From positions 62,001 to 126,000 of the forward strand of contig CAVWFN010000004.1 of NCBI GenBank assembly GCA_963754285.1: a stretch of 64,000 bases of DNA. The letters are read 5' to 3'. Under the pieces are notes generated by a model. It was not told the origin of the DNA. It was given only the letters and a program-made list of their open reading frames with translations, and made no database searches. The position numbers and the translations under genes were made by a program. This document shows positions 54,830-64,000 of this stretch, piece after piece (position 1 is the stretch's first letter; each line of letters starts with the position of its first letter). Source of the DNA: RYN-133 sp963754285 (GTDB taxonomy: Bacteria > Actinomycetota > Actinomycetes > Mycobacteriales > Jatrophihabitantaceae).

Positions 54830-56382
54830 TTTTGTCCTCCGGCGAGCGGCCCGATCTTCGGTGCCGGGTCGGTCTTGTGGACGTCACTGAGCGTGTACTT
54901 CACCGCGGGGTTGATGACGTCGAGCAGCGGCTTCGGATAGACGCCCAGGAAGATGATGATCGCGATCAGGGGCGCGACCGCGAGGATCTCGCGTGGGTTC
55001 GCGTCGCGGAACTTCTGCACCTTCTCGCCGAGCTTGCCCTGGAACGTGCGCTGGTACAGGTACAGCACGTAGATCGCGGCGAGCACGATGCCCGTGGTGG
55101 CGAGCACGGCGAGCCCCTTGTGCCGCGTGAACGTCCCCACCAGCACGAGGAACTCGCTGACGAAGGTGCTCATGCCGGGCAGCGCGAGCGCGGACAGTCC
55201 GGTGAGCAGGAACAGCCCCGCCAGGATCGGCGCGACCTTCGCCACCCCGCCGTAGTCGTTGACGCTGCGACTCTTGCCTCGCGCGATCAGCAGCCCGACC
55301 ACGATGAACAGCGCGCCCGTCGACAGGCCGTGGTTGACCATGTAGAGCACCGCACCGGTGCCGCCCTGCGTGGTGAACGCGAAGATGCCGAGCCCGATGA
55401 AGCCGAAGTGCGCGACGGACGTGTACGCGACCAGCCGTTTCATGTCGCGCTGGCCGATCGCGAGGAACGCCGCGTACAAGATGCCGATCACCGACAGGAT
55501 CAAGATCGCCGGTGCGAAGTACGTCGACGCCTGCGGGAACAGCGGCAGGCAGTAGCGCAGGAACCCGAACGTGCCGACCTTGTCGAGCACGCCGACGAGC
55601 AGCGCTGCGCCACCGGCCGGCGCCTCGGCGCCGGCGTCCGGCAGCCACGTGTGGAACGGCACGAGCGGCGCCTTGATCGCGAACGCGATGAAGAAGCCGA
55701 GGAACAGCCATTTCTGCGTCGCGCCGTCGGGAACCTTGCCGATCAGGTCGGCGATAGCGAACGTGCGCGAGCCCGTCGTCACGTACAGCCCGATGACGCT
55801 GGCGAGCATCAGCAGGCCACCGACGAGGGAGTACAGGAAGAACTTCATCGCGGCGTACTGCCGGCGCGGCCCGCCGAAGCTGCCGATGATGAAGTACATC
55901 GGCACGAGCATCGCTTCGAAGAACACGTAGAACAGGAACACGTCGGTCGCGGTGAACACGCCGATCATGAAGAACTCGAGCAGCAGCATGAGCGCGAAGA
56001 AGTTCTTCGGGCTGCGGCGGCGTCCGGTGATCTCTTCTTCCGCGCCGGCGCGGCTGTCGAAAGTGTTCCAGGACGAGAGCATCACGGCGGGGACGAGGAT
56101 GACCGCCATCAGCACGAGGACGAGCGCAATGCCGTCGACGCCCAAGGCGAAGTGCACGCCGAAGCCCTTGATCCACGTCCAGCTGCCCTGGAACTGGAAC
56201 CGCGGCGCGTTGGTGCTGGTGTCGAACTTCGCCAGCAACACGATCACGTAGACCAGCACGGCGAGCGACGTGCCGAGGCTGACGAACTTTGCGATGCGCG
56301 CCTGGTCGGACTTCAGCGCGAACACGCCGATCGAGGCGACCAGCGGGATGAGGGTGAGGATCACCAACGCATAGGAATGCAT
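54826..56382 (-). CDS. nuoM: NADH-quinone oxidoreductase subunit M
   Basis: This 518-residue antiporter-like subunit of complex I has about 14 helices, the proton-path Glu E156 in FFEAMLVPMYFIIG, and HTWLPDAGAEAPAGGAALLV in the broken helix. ATG 56382 shares a base with the nuoL stop (TAATG). A longer open frame to 56577 lies inside nuoL and was rejected. Confidence 0.94.
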   Translation of the reverse strand: MHSYALVILTLIPLVASIGVFALKSDQARIAKFVSLGTSLAVLVYVIVLLAKFDTSTNAPRFQFQGSWTWIKGFGVHFALGVDGIALVLVLMAVILVPAVMLSSWNTFDSRAGAEEEITGRRRSPKNFFALMLLLEFFMIGVFTATDVFLFYVFFEAMLVPMYFIIGSFGGPRRQYAAMKFFLYSLVGGLLMLASVIGLYVTTGSRTFAIADLIGKVPDGATQKWLFLGFFIAFAIKAPLVPFHTWLPDAGAEAPAGGAALLVGVLDKVGTFGFLRYCLPLFPQASTYFAPAILILSVIGILYAAFLAIGQRDMKRLVAYTSVAHFGFIGLGIFAFTTQGGTGAVLYMVNHGLSTGALFIVVGLLIARGKSRSVNDYGGVAKVAPILAGLFLLTGLSALALPGMSTFVSEFLVLVGTFTRHKGLAVLATTGIVLAAIYVLYLYQRTFQGKLGEKVQKFRDANPREILAVAPLIAIIIFLGVYPKPLLDVINPAVKYTLSDVHKTDPAPKIGPLAGGQK

Positions 56383-58274
56383 TACTGGAACCTCACCGCG
56401 AGCAGGACGGCCACGACTGCGACCGAGCCGGCCAGCATCGACAGCGCATAACTTCGTACGAAGCCGGTCTGGATGCGTTTGAGCCGCGACGATCCACCGC
56501 CGAGGCTTGCGCCGAGGCCGTTGACCGCGCCGTCGACGCCACGGTTGTCGAGATAGACCAGTGCACGCGAGAGCCACTGGCCCGGACGCATCAGCACGGC
56601 CTCGTTGAACGCATCGGCGAACAGGTTGCGGCGCGAGGCGACCGTGATCGCGTTACCCGCGGGCTGGTACTCGGGCACCTGGCGGAACGCGACCACGGCA
56701 CCGGCGACGGCCAGCAGCACGACCACGATCGTGATGAGCGACAGCACGACCGGCGAGATCGTGTGCGCGCCCTCTTCGACGCTCGGGCCGACGGACGGGC
56801 TGAGCCAGTGCTGCACTCCCCCGCCGAAGATGAGCAGGTAGCCGCCGACCAACGACAGGGCGGCAAGCACGAGCATCGGTGCAGTCATCGACACCGGCGC
56901 CTCGTGCGGGTGCACGTCGTCCTCCCAGCGCTTCTTGCCGAAGAACGTCATCACCAACGCGCGCGTCATGTAGAACGCGGTCAGGCCGGCGCCGAGCAAG
57001 GCGCACAACCCGAGGATCCAGCCGGACGCGCCGCCCTTGTCGAACGCCGCTTCGATGATCTTGTCCTTGGTGAAGAAGCCGGTGAACGGCGGGATACCGA
57101 TGATCGCGACGTAGCCGCACAAGAAGACGGCGAACGTGATCGGCATGACCTTGATCAGCCCGCCGAAGCGCCGCATGTTGATGCGGTCGTTCATCGCGTG
57201 CATGACCGACCCGGCCGAGAGGAACAGCGACGCCTTGAAGAAGCCGTGGCCGAGCAGGTGAATGATGCCGATCGCGTAGACGCCGGGGCCGAGCCCGACG
57301 CCGAGGAACATGTAGCCGATCTGGCTCACGGTCGAGTAGGCGAGCACGCGCTTGAGGTCGTCCTGACCGAACGCGCAGATGCACCCGTACAGCAAGGTGA
57401 TCGCGCCGATGATCGTGACGACGGTGCGCGCGGCCTGCGAGTGGTCGAACAGCGGCGCGCTGCGCGCGATCAGGTAGACGCCGGCCGTGACCATCGTTGC
57501 CGCGTGGATGAGCGCCGACACCGGGGTCGGGCCCTCCATCGCGTCGGGCAGCCAGGTCTGCAGCGGGAACTGTCCGGACTTGCCGCACGCGCCGAGCACG
57601 AGCATGAGTGAGATCGCCGTCGCGACGCCGTTGCTCATCGACGAGCTCGCGTTGAACACGTCCGAGAACGCGGTGCTGCCGACGTAGGTGAACATCAGCA
57701 TGATCGCGAGCGAGAGCCCGACGTCACCGACGCGGTTGGCGAAGAACGCCTTGTTGCCCGCGGTCGCCGCGGACGGACGGTCGTAGTAGAAGCTGATCAG
57801 CAGGTACGACGCGACGCCGACGCCTTCCCAGCCCACGTAGAGGGACAGGTAGTTGTCGGACAGGACGAGCAGCAGCATCGCTGCGATGAACAGGTTGAAG
57901 TAGCCGAAGAAGCGCCGCTTGCCCGGGTCGTGACTCATATAACCCACGGCATAGATGTGGATCAGCGATCCGACGCCGGTGATGAGCAGTACGAACACCA
58001 TGGCCAGCGGGTCGATCAGCATCCCGGCGCTGACCCGGAACCCGCCGACGGGTACCCAACTGAACAGGTGCAGGTCGATCTCGCGGTTGCTCTGGCCCTT
58101 GACCGAGAAGAACAGCATCACGGCGTACACGAACAGGGCAACCGGCACGAGCGCGCCGAGGTAGGCGCCCCACTTGTCGGCGAGCTTGCCGGCGCACAGC
58201 AGGAGCACCGCGCTGATCGCAGGAATTGCGACCAGCAGCCAGGCGGCCGACTGGATGCCGTGAGCGGTCGTCAC
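56382..58274 (-). CDS. nuoL: NADH-quinone oxidoreductase subunit L
   Basis: This 630-residue subunit is the distal proton pump of complex I. It has about 16 helices, the Glu of GWEGVGVASYLLI at E150, TWLPDAMEGPTPVSALIHAA, and a C-terminal lateral helix region (about 520-600) ending near LSMLAGSVAVV. HIYAVGYMSHDPGKRRFFGY is typical. The start is GTG 58274; nuoK ends 13 bases upstream. Confidence 0.94.
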   Translation of the reverse strand: MTTAHGIQSAAWLLVAIPAISAVLLLCAGKLADKWGAYLGALVPVALFVYAVMLFFSVKGQSNREIDLHLFSWVPVGGFRVSAGMLIDPLAMVFVLLITGVGSLIHIYAVGYMSHDPGKRRFFGYFNLFIAAMLLLVLSDNYLSLYVGWEGVGVASYLLISFYYDRPSAATAGNKAFFANRVGDVGLSLAIMLMFTYVGSTAFSDVFNASSSMSNGVATAISLMLVLGACGKSGQFPLQTWLPDAMEGPTPVSALIHAATMVTAGVYLIARSAPLFDHSQAARTVVTIIGAITLLYGCICAFGQDDLKRVLAYSTVSQIGYMFLGVGLGPGVYAIGIIHLLGHGFFKASLFLSAGSVMHAMNDRINMRRFGGLIKVMPITFAVFLCGYVAIIGIPPFTGFFTKDKIIEAAFDKGGASGWILGLCALLGAGLTAFYMTRALVMTFFGKKRWEDDVHPHEAPVSMTAPMLVLAALSLVGGYLLIFGGGVQHWLSPSVGPSVEEGAHTISPVVLSLITIVVVLLAVAGAVVAFRQVPEYQPAGNAITVASRRNLFADAFNEAVLMRPGQWLSRALVYLDNRGVDGAVNGLGASLGGGSSRLKRIQTGFVRSYALSMLAGSVAVVAVLLAVRFQ

Positions 58275-58287
58275 TACGGATGGCCTC

Positions 58288-58587
58288 TCAGTACTTCAGG
58301 AGGTTCGCATCGTCGACCGATGCGGACCTCCGGGTTCGGAAGATGGACATGATGATGGCGAGGCCGACGACGACCTCGGCTGCGGCGACGGTCATGACGA
58401 AGAACGCCATGATCTGCCCGTCCAAGCTGCCGTTGATGCGGCTGAACGTCACCAGGGTCAGGTTGACCGCGTTGAGCATCAGTTCGATGCACATGAACAC
58501 GACGATCGCGTTCTTGCGCACGAGGACGCCCGTCGCGCCGATCGTGAACAGGATCGCGCTCAGCACCAGGTAATAGGTCGGCGTCAT
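58288..58587 (-). CDS. nuoK: NADH-quinone oxidoreductase subunit K
   Basis: This 99-residue, three-helix membrane subunit of complex I carries the two essential buried Glu residues, E35 in CIELMLNAVNL and E71 in AAAEVVVGLAI (E36 and E72 in E. coli). Its ATG overlaps the nuoJ TGA. Confidence 0.95.
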   Translation of the reverse strand: MTPTYYLVLSAILFTIGATGVLVRKNAIVVFMCIELMLNAVNLTLVTFSRINGSLDGQIMAFFVMTVAAAEVVVGLAIIMSIFRTRRSASVDDANLLKY

Positions 58588-59393
58588 TCGTCGCCTCCCT
58601 CGAGTTCGCGCTGTTCGCGATCACGCTCGAAGTCGGACGGGCCGAATTCCTCGCCGCGTACGCCGGACATGACCGACTCCCTCGAGATCGTGCCGTCGGG
58701 CAGCAACGCGGGCGTGCCGATCGAGTTGCCGCTCGACAACACGCCCGGGCCGGGCAGCGGCTGCGGACGGCCACTGCGGATGCGGGCTCGAGCCAGCGCC
58801 TTCTGCGTCGGCTTGGCCTCGTCGCGCTCGACGTGCGCCAGCACCATCGCAGCGACAGCGGCGACGATGAGCAGCGCGGACGTGAGCTCGAACGCGAACA
58901 GGTAGCGGGTGAAGAGCAGTTGCGCGATCGAGTTGACGTTCGAGCCGGCCGCGTTGGGGTGATCGAGATCCTTCGGCGTCACACCGGTGAACGCCCGTCC
59001 GATCGCCAGGCCGACCAGCACGGCGAAGCCGACGCCGAACAGCGCGGCTGCCCAGCGTTGCCCGCGCAACGTCTCGACGAGCGAGTCGGACGAGTCGCGG
59101 CCGATGAGCATCAGCACGAACAGGAACAGGATCATGATTGCGCCGGTGTAGACGATGATCTGCACCAAACCGAGGAACGGGCCCTGTTCGATCAGGTAGA
59201 ACGCGCCGAGCGAGAACATGGTCGCGACCAGCGACAGCGCCGAGTGGATCGCGTTGCGCAGCAACACCGTCCCGAGCGCGCCGGCCACCGAGATCGGGCC
59301 GAGCACCCAGAAGGCGACGGCCTCGCCCAACGGCACCTGGCCGTTGTGCAGCTCGCCGGCGAGGATGTGCGACGCCATGTGCACGGTGCTCAC
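58584..59393 (-). CDS. nuoJ: NADH-quinone oxidoreductase subunit J
   Basis: This 269-residue subunit has five helices in its first 185 residues (AVAFWVLGPISVAGALG; LGLVQIIVYTGAIMILFLFV is the signature) and a hydrophilic C-terminal tail of about 85 residues, longer than in most NuoJ proteins and rich in charged residues. I chose GTG 59393 (GTGA overlap with nuoI); the longer frame to 59675 overlaps nuoI. Confidence 0.93.
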   Translation of the reverse strand: MSTVHMASHILAGELHNGQVPLGEAVAFWVLGPISVAGALGTVLLRNAIHSALSLVATMFSLGAFYLIEQGPFLGLVQIIVYTGAIMILFLFVLMLIGRDSSDSLVETLRGQRWAAALFGVGFAVLVGLAIGRAFTGVTPKDLDHPNAAGSNVNSIAQLLFTRYLFAFELTSALLIVAAVAAMVLAHVERDEAKPTQKALARARIRSGRPQPLPGPGVLSSGNSIGTPALLPDGTISRESVMSGVRGEEFGPSDFERDREQRELEGGDE

Positions 59394-59998
59394 GGGTGAT
59401 GCCTTCCGACCTCGATCGCGGTGCCCGTGATCGGACGTCCGGCGACATTGGCGGTCGACTGGGGCGCGCCCTGCTGAAGTGGTGCTTGCGACTCGACGGT
59501 GTAGTAGTCCTTCTCGTCCTCGCCGAGGCGCATCGGGTGCGGCGGCGCCTCCATGCCGGGAAGCAGCGGAGCCATCAACTGCTCCTTGGTGTAGATCAGC
59601 TCCTGGCGGTTGTCGAGCGCGAGCTCGTACTCGTTGCTCATCGTCAGCGACCGCGTGGGGCAGGCCTCGACACACAACCCGCAGAAAATGCAGCGCAGGT
59701 AGTTGATCTGGTAGATCTTCCCGTACCGCTCACCCGGCGAGTAGCGCTCGGTGTCGGTGTTGTCGCCGCCCTCGACGTAGATCGCGTCGGCCGGGCAGGC
59801 CCATGCGCACAGCTCGCAGCCGACGCACTTCTCGAGTCCGTCCGGGTGCCGGTTGAGCACGTGCCGGCCGTGATAGCGCGGCGCGGTCGCGAACGTCTCG
59901 AACGGGTACTGCTGGGTGTAGACGTGCTTGAACATGGTGCCGAAGGTCAGGCCGAAGCCCTTCGCGAATCCCAGAGCGGTGCCACCGGGCTCACTCAT
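59390..59998 (-). CDS. nuoI: NADH-quinone oxidoreductase subunit I (2x[4Fe-4S])
   Basis: This 202-residue ferredoxin-like subunit passes electrons to the quinone-site cluster. Two CxxCxxCxxxCP motifs bind clusters N6a and N6b: C58, C61, C64, C68 and C103, C106, C109, C113. The N-terminal helix (FAKGFGLTFGTMFKHVYT) lies on the membrane. ATG 59998 overlaps the nuoH end by eight bases. Confidence 0.95.
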   Translation of the reverse strand: MSEPGGTALGFAKGFGLTFGTMFKHVYTQQYPFETFATAPRYHGRHVLNRHPDGLEKCVGCELCAWACPADAIYVEGGDNTDTERYSPGERYGKIYQINYLRCIFCGLCVEACPTRSLTMSNEYELALDNRQELIYTKEQLMAPLLPGMEAPPHPMRLGEDEKDYYTVESQAPLQQGAPQSTANVAGRPITGTAIEVGRHHP

Positions 59999-61331
59999 CG
60001 CGCTCTCCCTTCTGCTCGTAGCCTGTCGGCTCGATTCCGGCCGGCGCGCTCACGCTCGCCATCGGGCGGGTCTTGCGTCCGGACGGGACGACGAGATCCA
60101 TCGGCGGGATGGGGAAGGTCTCCGGTTCGCTCGCCGCCTCCTCGTCCTCATCGGCCTTTCTGGCCGCGCGTCTCGCGCTCGCGCCCTCGAGCACCATCAG
60201 TGCCGGGACGACGATCACGAGCAGCACGATCGCGAGCGGAAGTGCGGTGGCCTTCACGCTCGACCAGCCGCGGTCACGCAGCACGTGGATCGAGCTGACG
60301 GCGAGGATCCAGACGAGGTTGATCGGGATGAGCACCTTCCAGCCGAAGGCCATGAACTGGTCGTAGCGCAGCCGCGGCAGCGTGCCGCGCAGCCACACGA
60401 ACACGAAGATGCCGATGACGACCTTGGCGACGAACCAGAGCATCGGCCACCAGCCGTCGTTCGCGCCGTGCCACAGCGAGATCGGCCACGGTGCGCGCCA
60501 GCCGCCGAGGAACAGCGTGGTCGCCAGCGCGCTGACGGTGACCATGTTGATGTACTCGGCGAGGAAGAACATCGCGAACTTGAACGACGTGTACTCGGTG
60601 TGGAAGCCCCCGACGAGTTCGCTCTCCGCCTCGGGCAGGTCGAACGGTGCGCGGTTGGTCTCGCCGACCACCGAGATCGCGTAGATCGCGAACGACACGA
60701 ACAGTGGAATCACGTTCCACAGATGCCGTTGGCCGAACACGATGCCGGACGTCGACATGGTGTCGGAGAACAGGAACACCGCGACCATCGACAGGCCCAT
60801 CGCGACCTCGTACGAGATCATCTGGGCTGCGCTGCGCAGGCCGCCGAGCAGCGGGTAGGTCGAGCCGGACGACCAGCCGGACAGCACGATGCCGTACACG
60901 CCGAGGCTCGAGCACGCGAACACGACGAGCACGCCGACCGGAAGGTCGGTGAGCTGCAAGTACGTGTGGTGTCCGAAGATCGACACCTGCGGACCGAACG
61001 GAATCACCGCGAACGCGAGGAACGCCGGAACGGCCGACAGGATCGGTGCGAGGAAGTAGACGGGCTTGTCCGCGAGGGCGGGGATGATCTCTTCCTTGAA
61101 GGCGAGCTTCATGCCGTCGGCGAGCGACTGCAACGTTCCCCACGGGCCCACGCGGTTCGGTCCGATGCGGTTCTGCATGCGGCCGACGACCTTGCGCTCG
61201 AACACGATCGAGAACAGTGTCATGACTACGAGGAAGACGAAGACGCCGAGCACCTTGATCAGGACGAGCCAGATCGGCAGGTCGCCGAAGCCGGGCAGGT
61301 TCTGGATGCTCGTCCCGAGAGCCAGATTCAC
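59991..61331 (-). CDS. nuoH: NADH-quinone oxidoreductase subunit H
   Basis: This 446-residue subunit helps form the quinone chamber. It has eight conserved helices, RMQNRIGPNRVGPWGTLQSL near residue 48 and the acidic DLPEAESELVGGFHTEYTSF loop. It has a C-terminal cytoplasmic extension of about 60 charged residues (DEDEEAASEPETF) beyond the usual end. GTG 61331 overlaps the nuoG TGA. Confidence 0.94.
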   Translation of the reverse strand: MNLALGTSIQNLPGFGDLPIWLVLIKVLGVFVFLVVMTLFSIVFERKVVGRMQNRIGPNRVGPWGTLQSLADGMKLAFKEEIIPALADKPVYFLAPILSAVPAFLAFAVIPFGPQVSIFGHHTYLQLTDLPVGVLVVFACSSLGVYGIVLSGWSSGSTYPLLGGLRSAAQMISYEVAMGLSMVAVFLFSDTMSTSGIVFGQRHLWNVIPLFVSFAIYAISVVGETNRAPFDLPEAESELVGGFHTEYTSFKFAMFFLAEYINMVTVSALATTLFLGGWRAPWPISLWHGANDGWWPMLWFVAKVVIGIFVFVWLRGTLPRLRYDQFMAFGWKVLIPINLVWILAVSSIHVLRDRGWSSVKATALPLAIVLLVIVVPALMVLEGASARRAARKADEDEEAASEPETFPIPPMDLVVPSGRKTRPMASVSAPAGIEPTGYEQKGERDE

Positions 61332-63694
61332 TTTTCGTCACCTCCCGACAGCGTGACGATCGATCCGTTGACCGCGTGCAGCGTTGCGCGCACGGCGCAG
61401 TCTCGCGCATTGGTCGGCACCCACACGACCCGGTCAGGCAGGTCGCCGATCTCGATCGGCAGCCTCAGCGAGCCGGCCTCGGTGCTGATCGTGATCTCGT
61501 CGCCGCCGGAGAGCCCGTGCTCGCCCGCGGTGCCCGCGGACATGATCGCGCGGGCGGGCTTCGCTGTGCCGGCGAGGTATTCGTCGCCGTCCTGGCCACG
61601 TCCGGCGTCGAGCAGTTCGTGCCACGTGGCGAGCACGGCCTGCCCGTCGCCGGCCTCGTCCAGGTCTTGGCGGCTGGACCCGACATCGTGGGTCTCGCCG
61701 CCGAAGGTGAAGGACGCGAGTTCGTCGCGCGCCTGAGCGACGGTCCGCAACCCGAGGACGACGTCCATCTCGTCGGCGAGCGCGTCGAGCACCTGGCCGT
61801 CGGTCAGCGCGCCGGTGCCGGTGAGCGTGAGGTCGAACGGGCGACGCCGGCCTTCCCACGTCACGTAGCGGCCGGCCTTCTCGGCAGCGGGCGCGACGGG
61901 CAGTACGACATCGGCCACCTCGGTCACGGCGCTGTGCCGGATCTCGAGGCTGACGACGAAGCCGGCCGCTTCGAGTGCCTGCTGCGCGAGCGCCGGGTCG
62001 GCGAAGTCGGCCGGGTCGACACCGCCGACGACGACACCGCCGAGTTCGGCCTCGGGGGCTTCTGAGCTCTCGTCCTCGTGCGGCGGCGCGATCAACGCGG
62101 TCAGGATCTGCTCGGCGTTGCGGCCGGCACCGTCGACACCGAACGCGGGCAGGGGCAGTGCGGCAGCGGCAATCGCACCGACCTCGCCGGCGCGGCGCGG
62201 CACCCAGGCCAGCGAGGCTCCCGTGCGCTTGGCGAGATCGACAGCGGCGGCGAGCGCTCCGGGCGAGGTCGCGAGCCGCTCACCGACGAGGATGACCGCG
62301 CCGGTCTGCTCGAGCGCGCTCGTCACCTCGGTGTCGAGCGCACCGAGCACGTCGGCTTCGGTGCCCGGCGCAGCCTGCAGCAGCATCGCGTCGAGCTTGT
62401 GCACACCCTGCGAGCGAAGCGGTGCGACCGCCACGACCTTCGTCCCGTGCTTGCTCACACCCTTGCGCAGGCGCAGGAAAACGATCGGCGACTCCTCTTC
62501 CGGCTCGAAGCCGGCGAGCAGGACGGCGGGCGCCTTCTCGAGCGAGGCGTACGAGACGTGCTGCGGTGTCACGCCGGCGACGTGCTCGGCGAGGAAGGCA
62601 GTCTCTTCGTCCGAGAGCGGGCGCGCGCGGAAGTCGATGTCGTTCGTGCCGAGCGCGGCACGCGCGAACTTCGCGTAGGTGTAGGCGTCCTCTTCGGTGA
62701 GCCGGCCGCCGGGCAGCACGCCGACCTTGCCCGCAGCGCGCAGACCGTTGGCAGCGGTCTCGAGCGCCTCGGGCCACGACGCCTCGACGAGCTTGCCGTT
62801 CTTGCGCACCAGCGGCACGGTCAGCCGGTCGGACTGCACGGGGTACTGGAACGCCCAGCGGCCCTTGTCGCACGTCCATTCCTCGTTGACCTCGGGGTCC
62901 TCGCCGGACAGCCGGCGGGTCACCTTCGAGCGGCGCCAGTCGGTGCGCAGCGAGCAGCCGGACGAGCAGTGCTCGCACACCGAATCGGTCGAGCGCAGAT
63001 CGAACGGACGCGCGCGGAAGCGGTACGACGCACCGGTCAGCGCACCCACCGGGCAGATCTGCACGGTGTTGCCCGAGAAGTACGACTGGAACGGCTGCTC
63101 TTCGCTCGTGCCGATCTGCTGATTCGCGCCGCGCTCGAGCAGGTCGATGAACGGGTCGCCCGCGATCTGCTCCGAGAAGCGGGTGCAGCGCTGACACAGC
63201 ACGCAGCGCTCGCGGTCGAGCAACACGTTGGACGAGATCGCGATCGGCTTCGGGAACGTGCGCTTCTTCTCGACGAAGCGGCTCTCGGCGCGTCCGTTGC
63301 TCATCGCCTGGTTCTGCAGCGGGCACTCGCCGCCCTTGTCGCAGATGGGGCAGTCGAGCGGGTGGTTGATGAGCAGCAGTTCCATGACGCCCTGCTGCGC
63401 CTTGTCGGCGACCGCGGACGTGAGCTGGGTCTTGATGACCATGCCGGGCATGACGGTCGTCGTGCACGATGCGGCCGGCTTGGGCATGCCGCGTCCGTTG
63501 CCCATGTCGGTGACCTCGACCAGGCACTGGCGGCAGGCACCGGCCGGATCGAGCAGCGGGTGATCGCAGAATCGCGGGATGGAAATGCCGAGCTGTTCGG
63601 CTGCCCGGATGAGCAGCGTCCCCTTCGGCACCGAGATCTCGAAACCGTCGATGGTGACGGTGACGAGATCTTCCTTGTTTTCCGTTTGGGTCAT
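61328..63694 (-). CDS. nuoG: NADH-quinone oxidoreductase subunit G
   Basis: This 788-residue subunit carries electrons along the peripheral arm. Cluster ligands are visible: [2Fe-2S] at C43, C54, C57, C77; His-ligated [4Fe-4S] at H111, C115, C118, C124; a second [4Fe-4S] at C164, C167, C170, C214; and a full set for the off-path cluster N7 (C240, C243, C247, C275), which is absent in many lineages. A molybdopterin-oxidoreductase-like domain with degenerate active site follows. ATG 63694 has a GGAGG site; 102 bases separate it from nuoF. Confidence 0.94.
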   Translation of the reverse strand: MTQTENKEDLVTVTIDGFEISVPKGTLLIRAAEQLGISIPRFCDHPLLDPAGACRQCLVEVTDMGNGRGMPKPAASCTTTVMPGMVIKTQLTSAVADKAQQGVMELLLINHPLDCPICDKGGECPLQNQAMSNGRAESRFVEKKRTFPKPIAISSNVLLDRERCVLCQRCTRFSEQIAGDPFIDLLERGANQQIGTSEEQPFQSYFSGNTVQICPVGALTGASYRFRARPFDLRSTDSVCEHCSSGCSLRTDWRRSKVTRRLSGEDPEVNEEWTCDKGRWAFQYPVQSDRLTVPLVRKNGKLVEASWPEALETAANGLRAAGKVGVLPGGRLTEEDAYTYAKFARAALGTNDIDFRARPLSDEETAFLAEHVAGVTPQHVSYASLEKAPAVLLAGFEPEEESPIVFLRLRKGVSKHGTKVVAVAPLRSQGVHKLDAMLLQAAPGTEADVLGALDTEVTSALEQTGAVILVGERLATSPGALAAAVDLAKRTGASLAWVPRRAGEVGAIAAAALPLPAFGVDGAGRNAEQILTALIAPPHEDESSEAPEAELGGVVVGGVDPADFADPALAQQALEAAGFVVSLEIRHSAVTEVADVVLPVAPAAEKAGRYVTWEGRRRPFDLTLTGTGALTDGQVLDALADEMDVVLGLRTVAQARDELASFTFGGETHDVGSSRQDLDEAGDGQAVLATWHELLDAGRGQDGDEYLAGTAKPARAIMSAGTAGEHGLSGGDEITISTEAGSLRLPIEIGDLPDRVVWVPTNARDCAVRATLHAVNGSIVTLSGGDEK

Positions 63695-63796
63695 TATCGA
63701 TTTCCTCCGGACCGCTCGCTCCGCTCGGGCCCGTCATCGAATCGATTCGCTCCTTCGTCGCGAACTGTGTTGCCTGGTTCTTCGCGCGAGCGCTCA

Positions 63797-64000
63797 TCAC
63801 GAGTGCGCTCCAACCAGCGTGCGGTCCTTGGCGAACGGGCAGCCCTGATTTTCGACGTGCGCGAGGTATTCGTCGCGGAAGTACTTGATGGACGACGACA
63901 CCGGCGAGGTCGCGCCGTCACCGAGCGCGCAGAACGAGCGGCCGAGGATGTTGTCGGACAGGTCGAGCAGCGTGTCGAGGTCTTCCGGCGTCGCGCCGCC
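63797..64000 (-). CDS. nuoF: NADH-quinone oxidoreductase subunit F, C-terminal end (cut by window edge)
   Basis: This is the last 67 residues of the NADH-binding subunit, read from the window edge to a TGA at 63797-63799. The LGRSFCALGDGATSPV segment holds the last Cys ligand of the [4Fe-4S] cluster N3. The end is FAKDRTLVGAHS. Gene order F-G-H-I is as expected for a complete nuo operon continuing to the right. Confidence 0.9.
   Translation of the reverse strand, partial: GGATPEDLDTLLDLSDNILGRSFCALGDGATSPVSSSIKYFRDEYLAHVENQGCPFAKDRTLVGAHS

Noticed and set aside
54799..56451. A 550-residue plus-strand frame opposite nuoM
   Set aside because: It is rich in Glu, Arg and His with no domain; an antisense shadow of a conserved complex I gene.
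59928..61736. A 602-residue plus-strand frame opposite nuoH and nuoG
   Set aside because: Antisense shadow; nuoH motifs and overlaps on the minus strand are clear.
1..64000. CRISPR arrays, tRNA or rRNA genes, insertion sequences, prophage or integrase genes
   Set aside because: No regularly spaced direct repeats, no tRNA-like arm pattern outside coding regions and no transposase, integrase or phage structural motif was found.

Overview
The window is high-GC DNA whose genes have GTG/TTG starts, GGAGG-type ribosome sites and many 4-base start/stop overlaps. A DUF222/HNH (13E12-type) gene, a DUF3467 gene, a DUF4012 protein and a nuo operon followed by a polyprenyl diphosphate synthase together point to an actinomycete (Actinomycetota). 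The genus cannot be fixed from the sequence. No tRNA, rRNA, CRISPR array, transposase or integrase was seen.

Layout. (1) 1-3.5 kb: four paralogous secreted GH16-type glycoside hydrolases, the first cut by the window edge, plus a CatB-like O-acetyltransferase. (2) 3.6-13.5 kb: a DUF3467 protein, two large secreted carboxypeptidase-regulatory-like repeat proteins (the second frame-broken), a RarD-type transporter, a small membrane protein, a frame-broken GH2 beta-galactosidase and a small rarD remnant. (3) 13.5-33.5 kb: an exopolysaccharide/glycan locus. Eleven genes on the plus strand (15334-29546) overlap start-to-stop or nearly so. They encode a PglF/PglE/PglC-like bacillosamine-type initiation set (with a PglD-like acetyltransferase divergent), a UDP-sugar dehydrogenase, an AsnB amidotransferase, three glycosyltransferases, an ABC flippase, a Wzy-like polymerase and a UDP-sugar epimerase. 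Two close methyltransferase paralogues in opposite orientation bracket the locus, and a secreted protein with a DUF4012 protein lies at its right end. (4) 33.5-37.9 kb: several one- or two-helix mini-proteins, an RmlB-like dehydratase and two secreted proteins. (5) 37.9-49.4 kb, minus strand: a nine-gene phosphate-type ABC operon in which pstB-pstC-pstA-pstS is embedded among exported, mostly C-terminally membrane-anchored proteins and ends in a sortase-like protein lacking the catalytic His and Cys. (6) 49.8-52.1 kb: the 13E12 HNH gene, with a LexA-like box, and a TIG-domain protein. (7) 52.2-64 kb, minus strand: a polyprenyl synthase and nuoN-M-L-K-J-I-H-G plus the end of nuoF (respiratory complex I).

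How the genes may work together. Region 3 can be read as a complete pathway: make and load a diamino-sugar on undecaprenyl phosphate, extend it, amidate a uronic acid, flip and polymerise. The secreted GH16 enzymes of region 1 could trim or remodel such a glycan. Region 5 looks like a surface-displayed substrate-capture apparatus built around a Pst transporter, and is the most unusual part of the window. Region 7 is conserved housekeeping.

Caution on sequence quality. At least nine genes have broken reading frames. In all seven with a single net break the remedy is the loss of exactly one base, which looks more like insertion-type sequencing error than gene decay. Genes marked as broken here may be intact in the organism.
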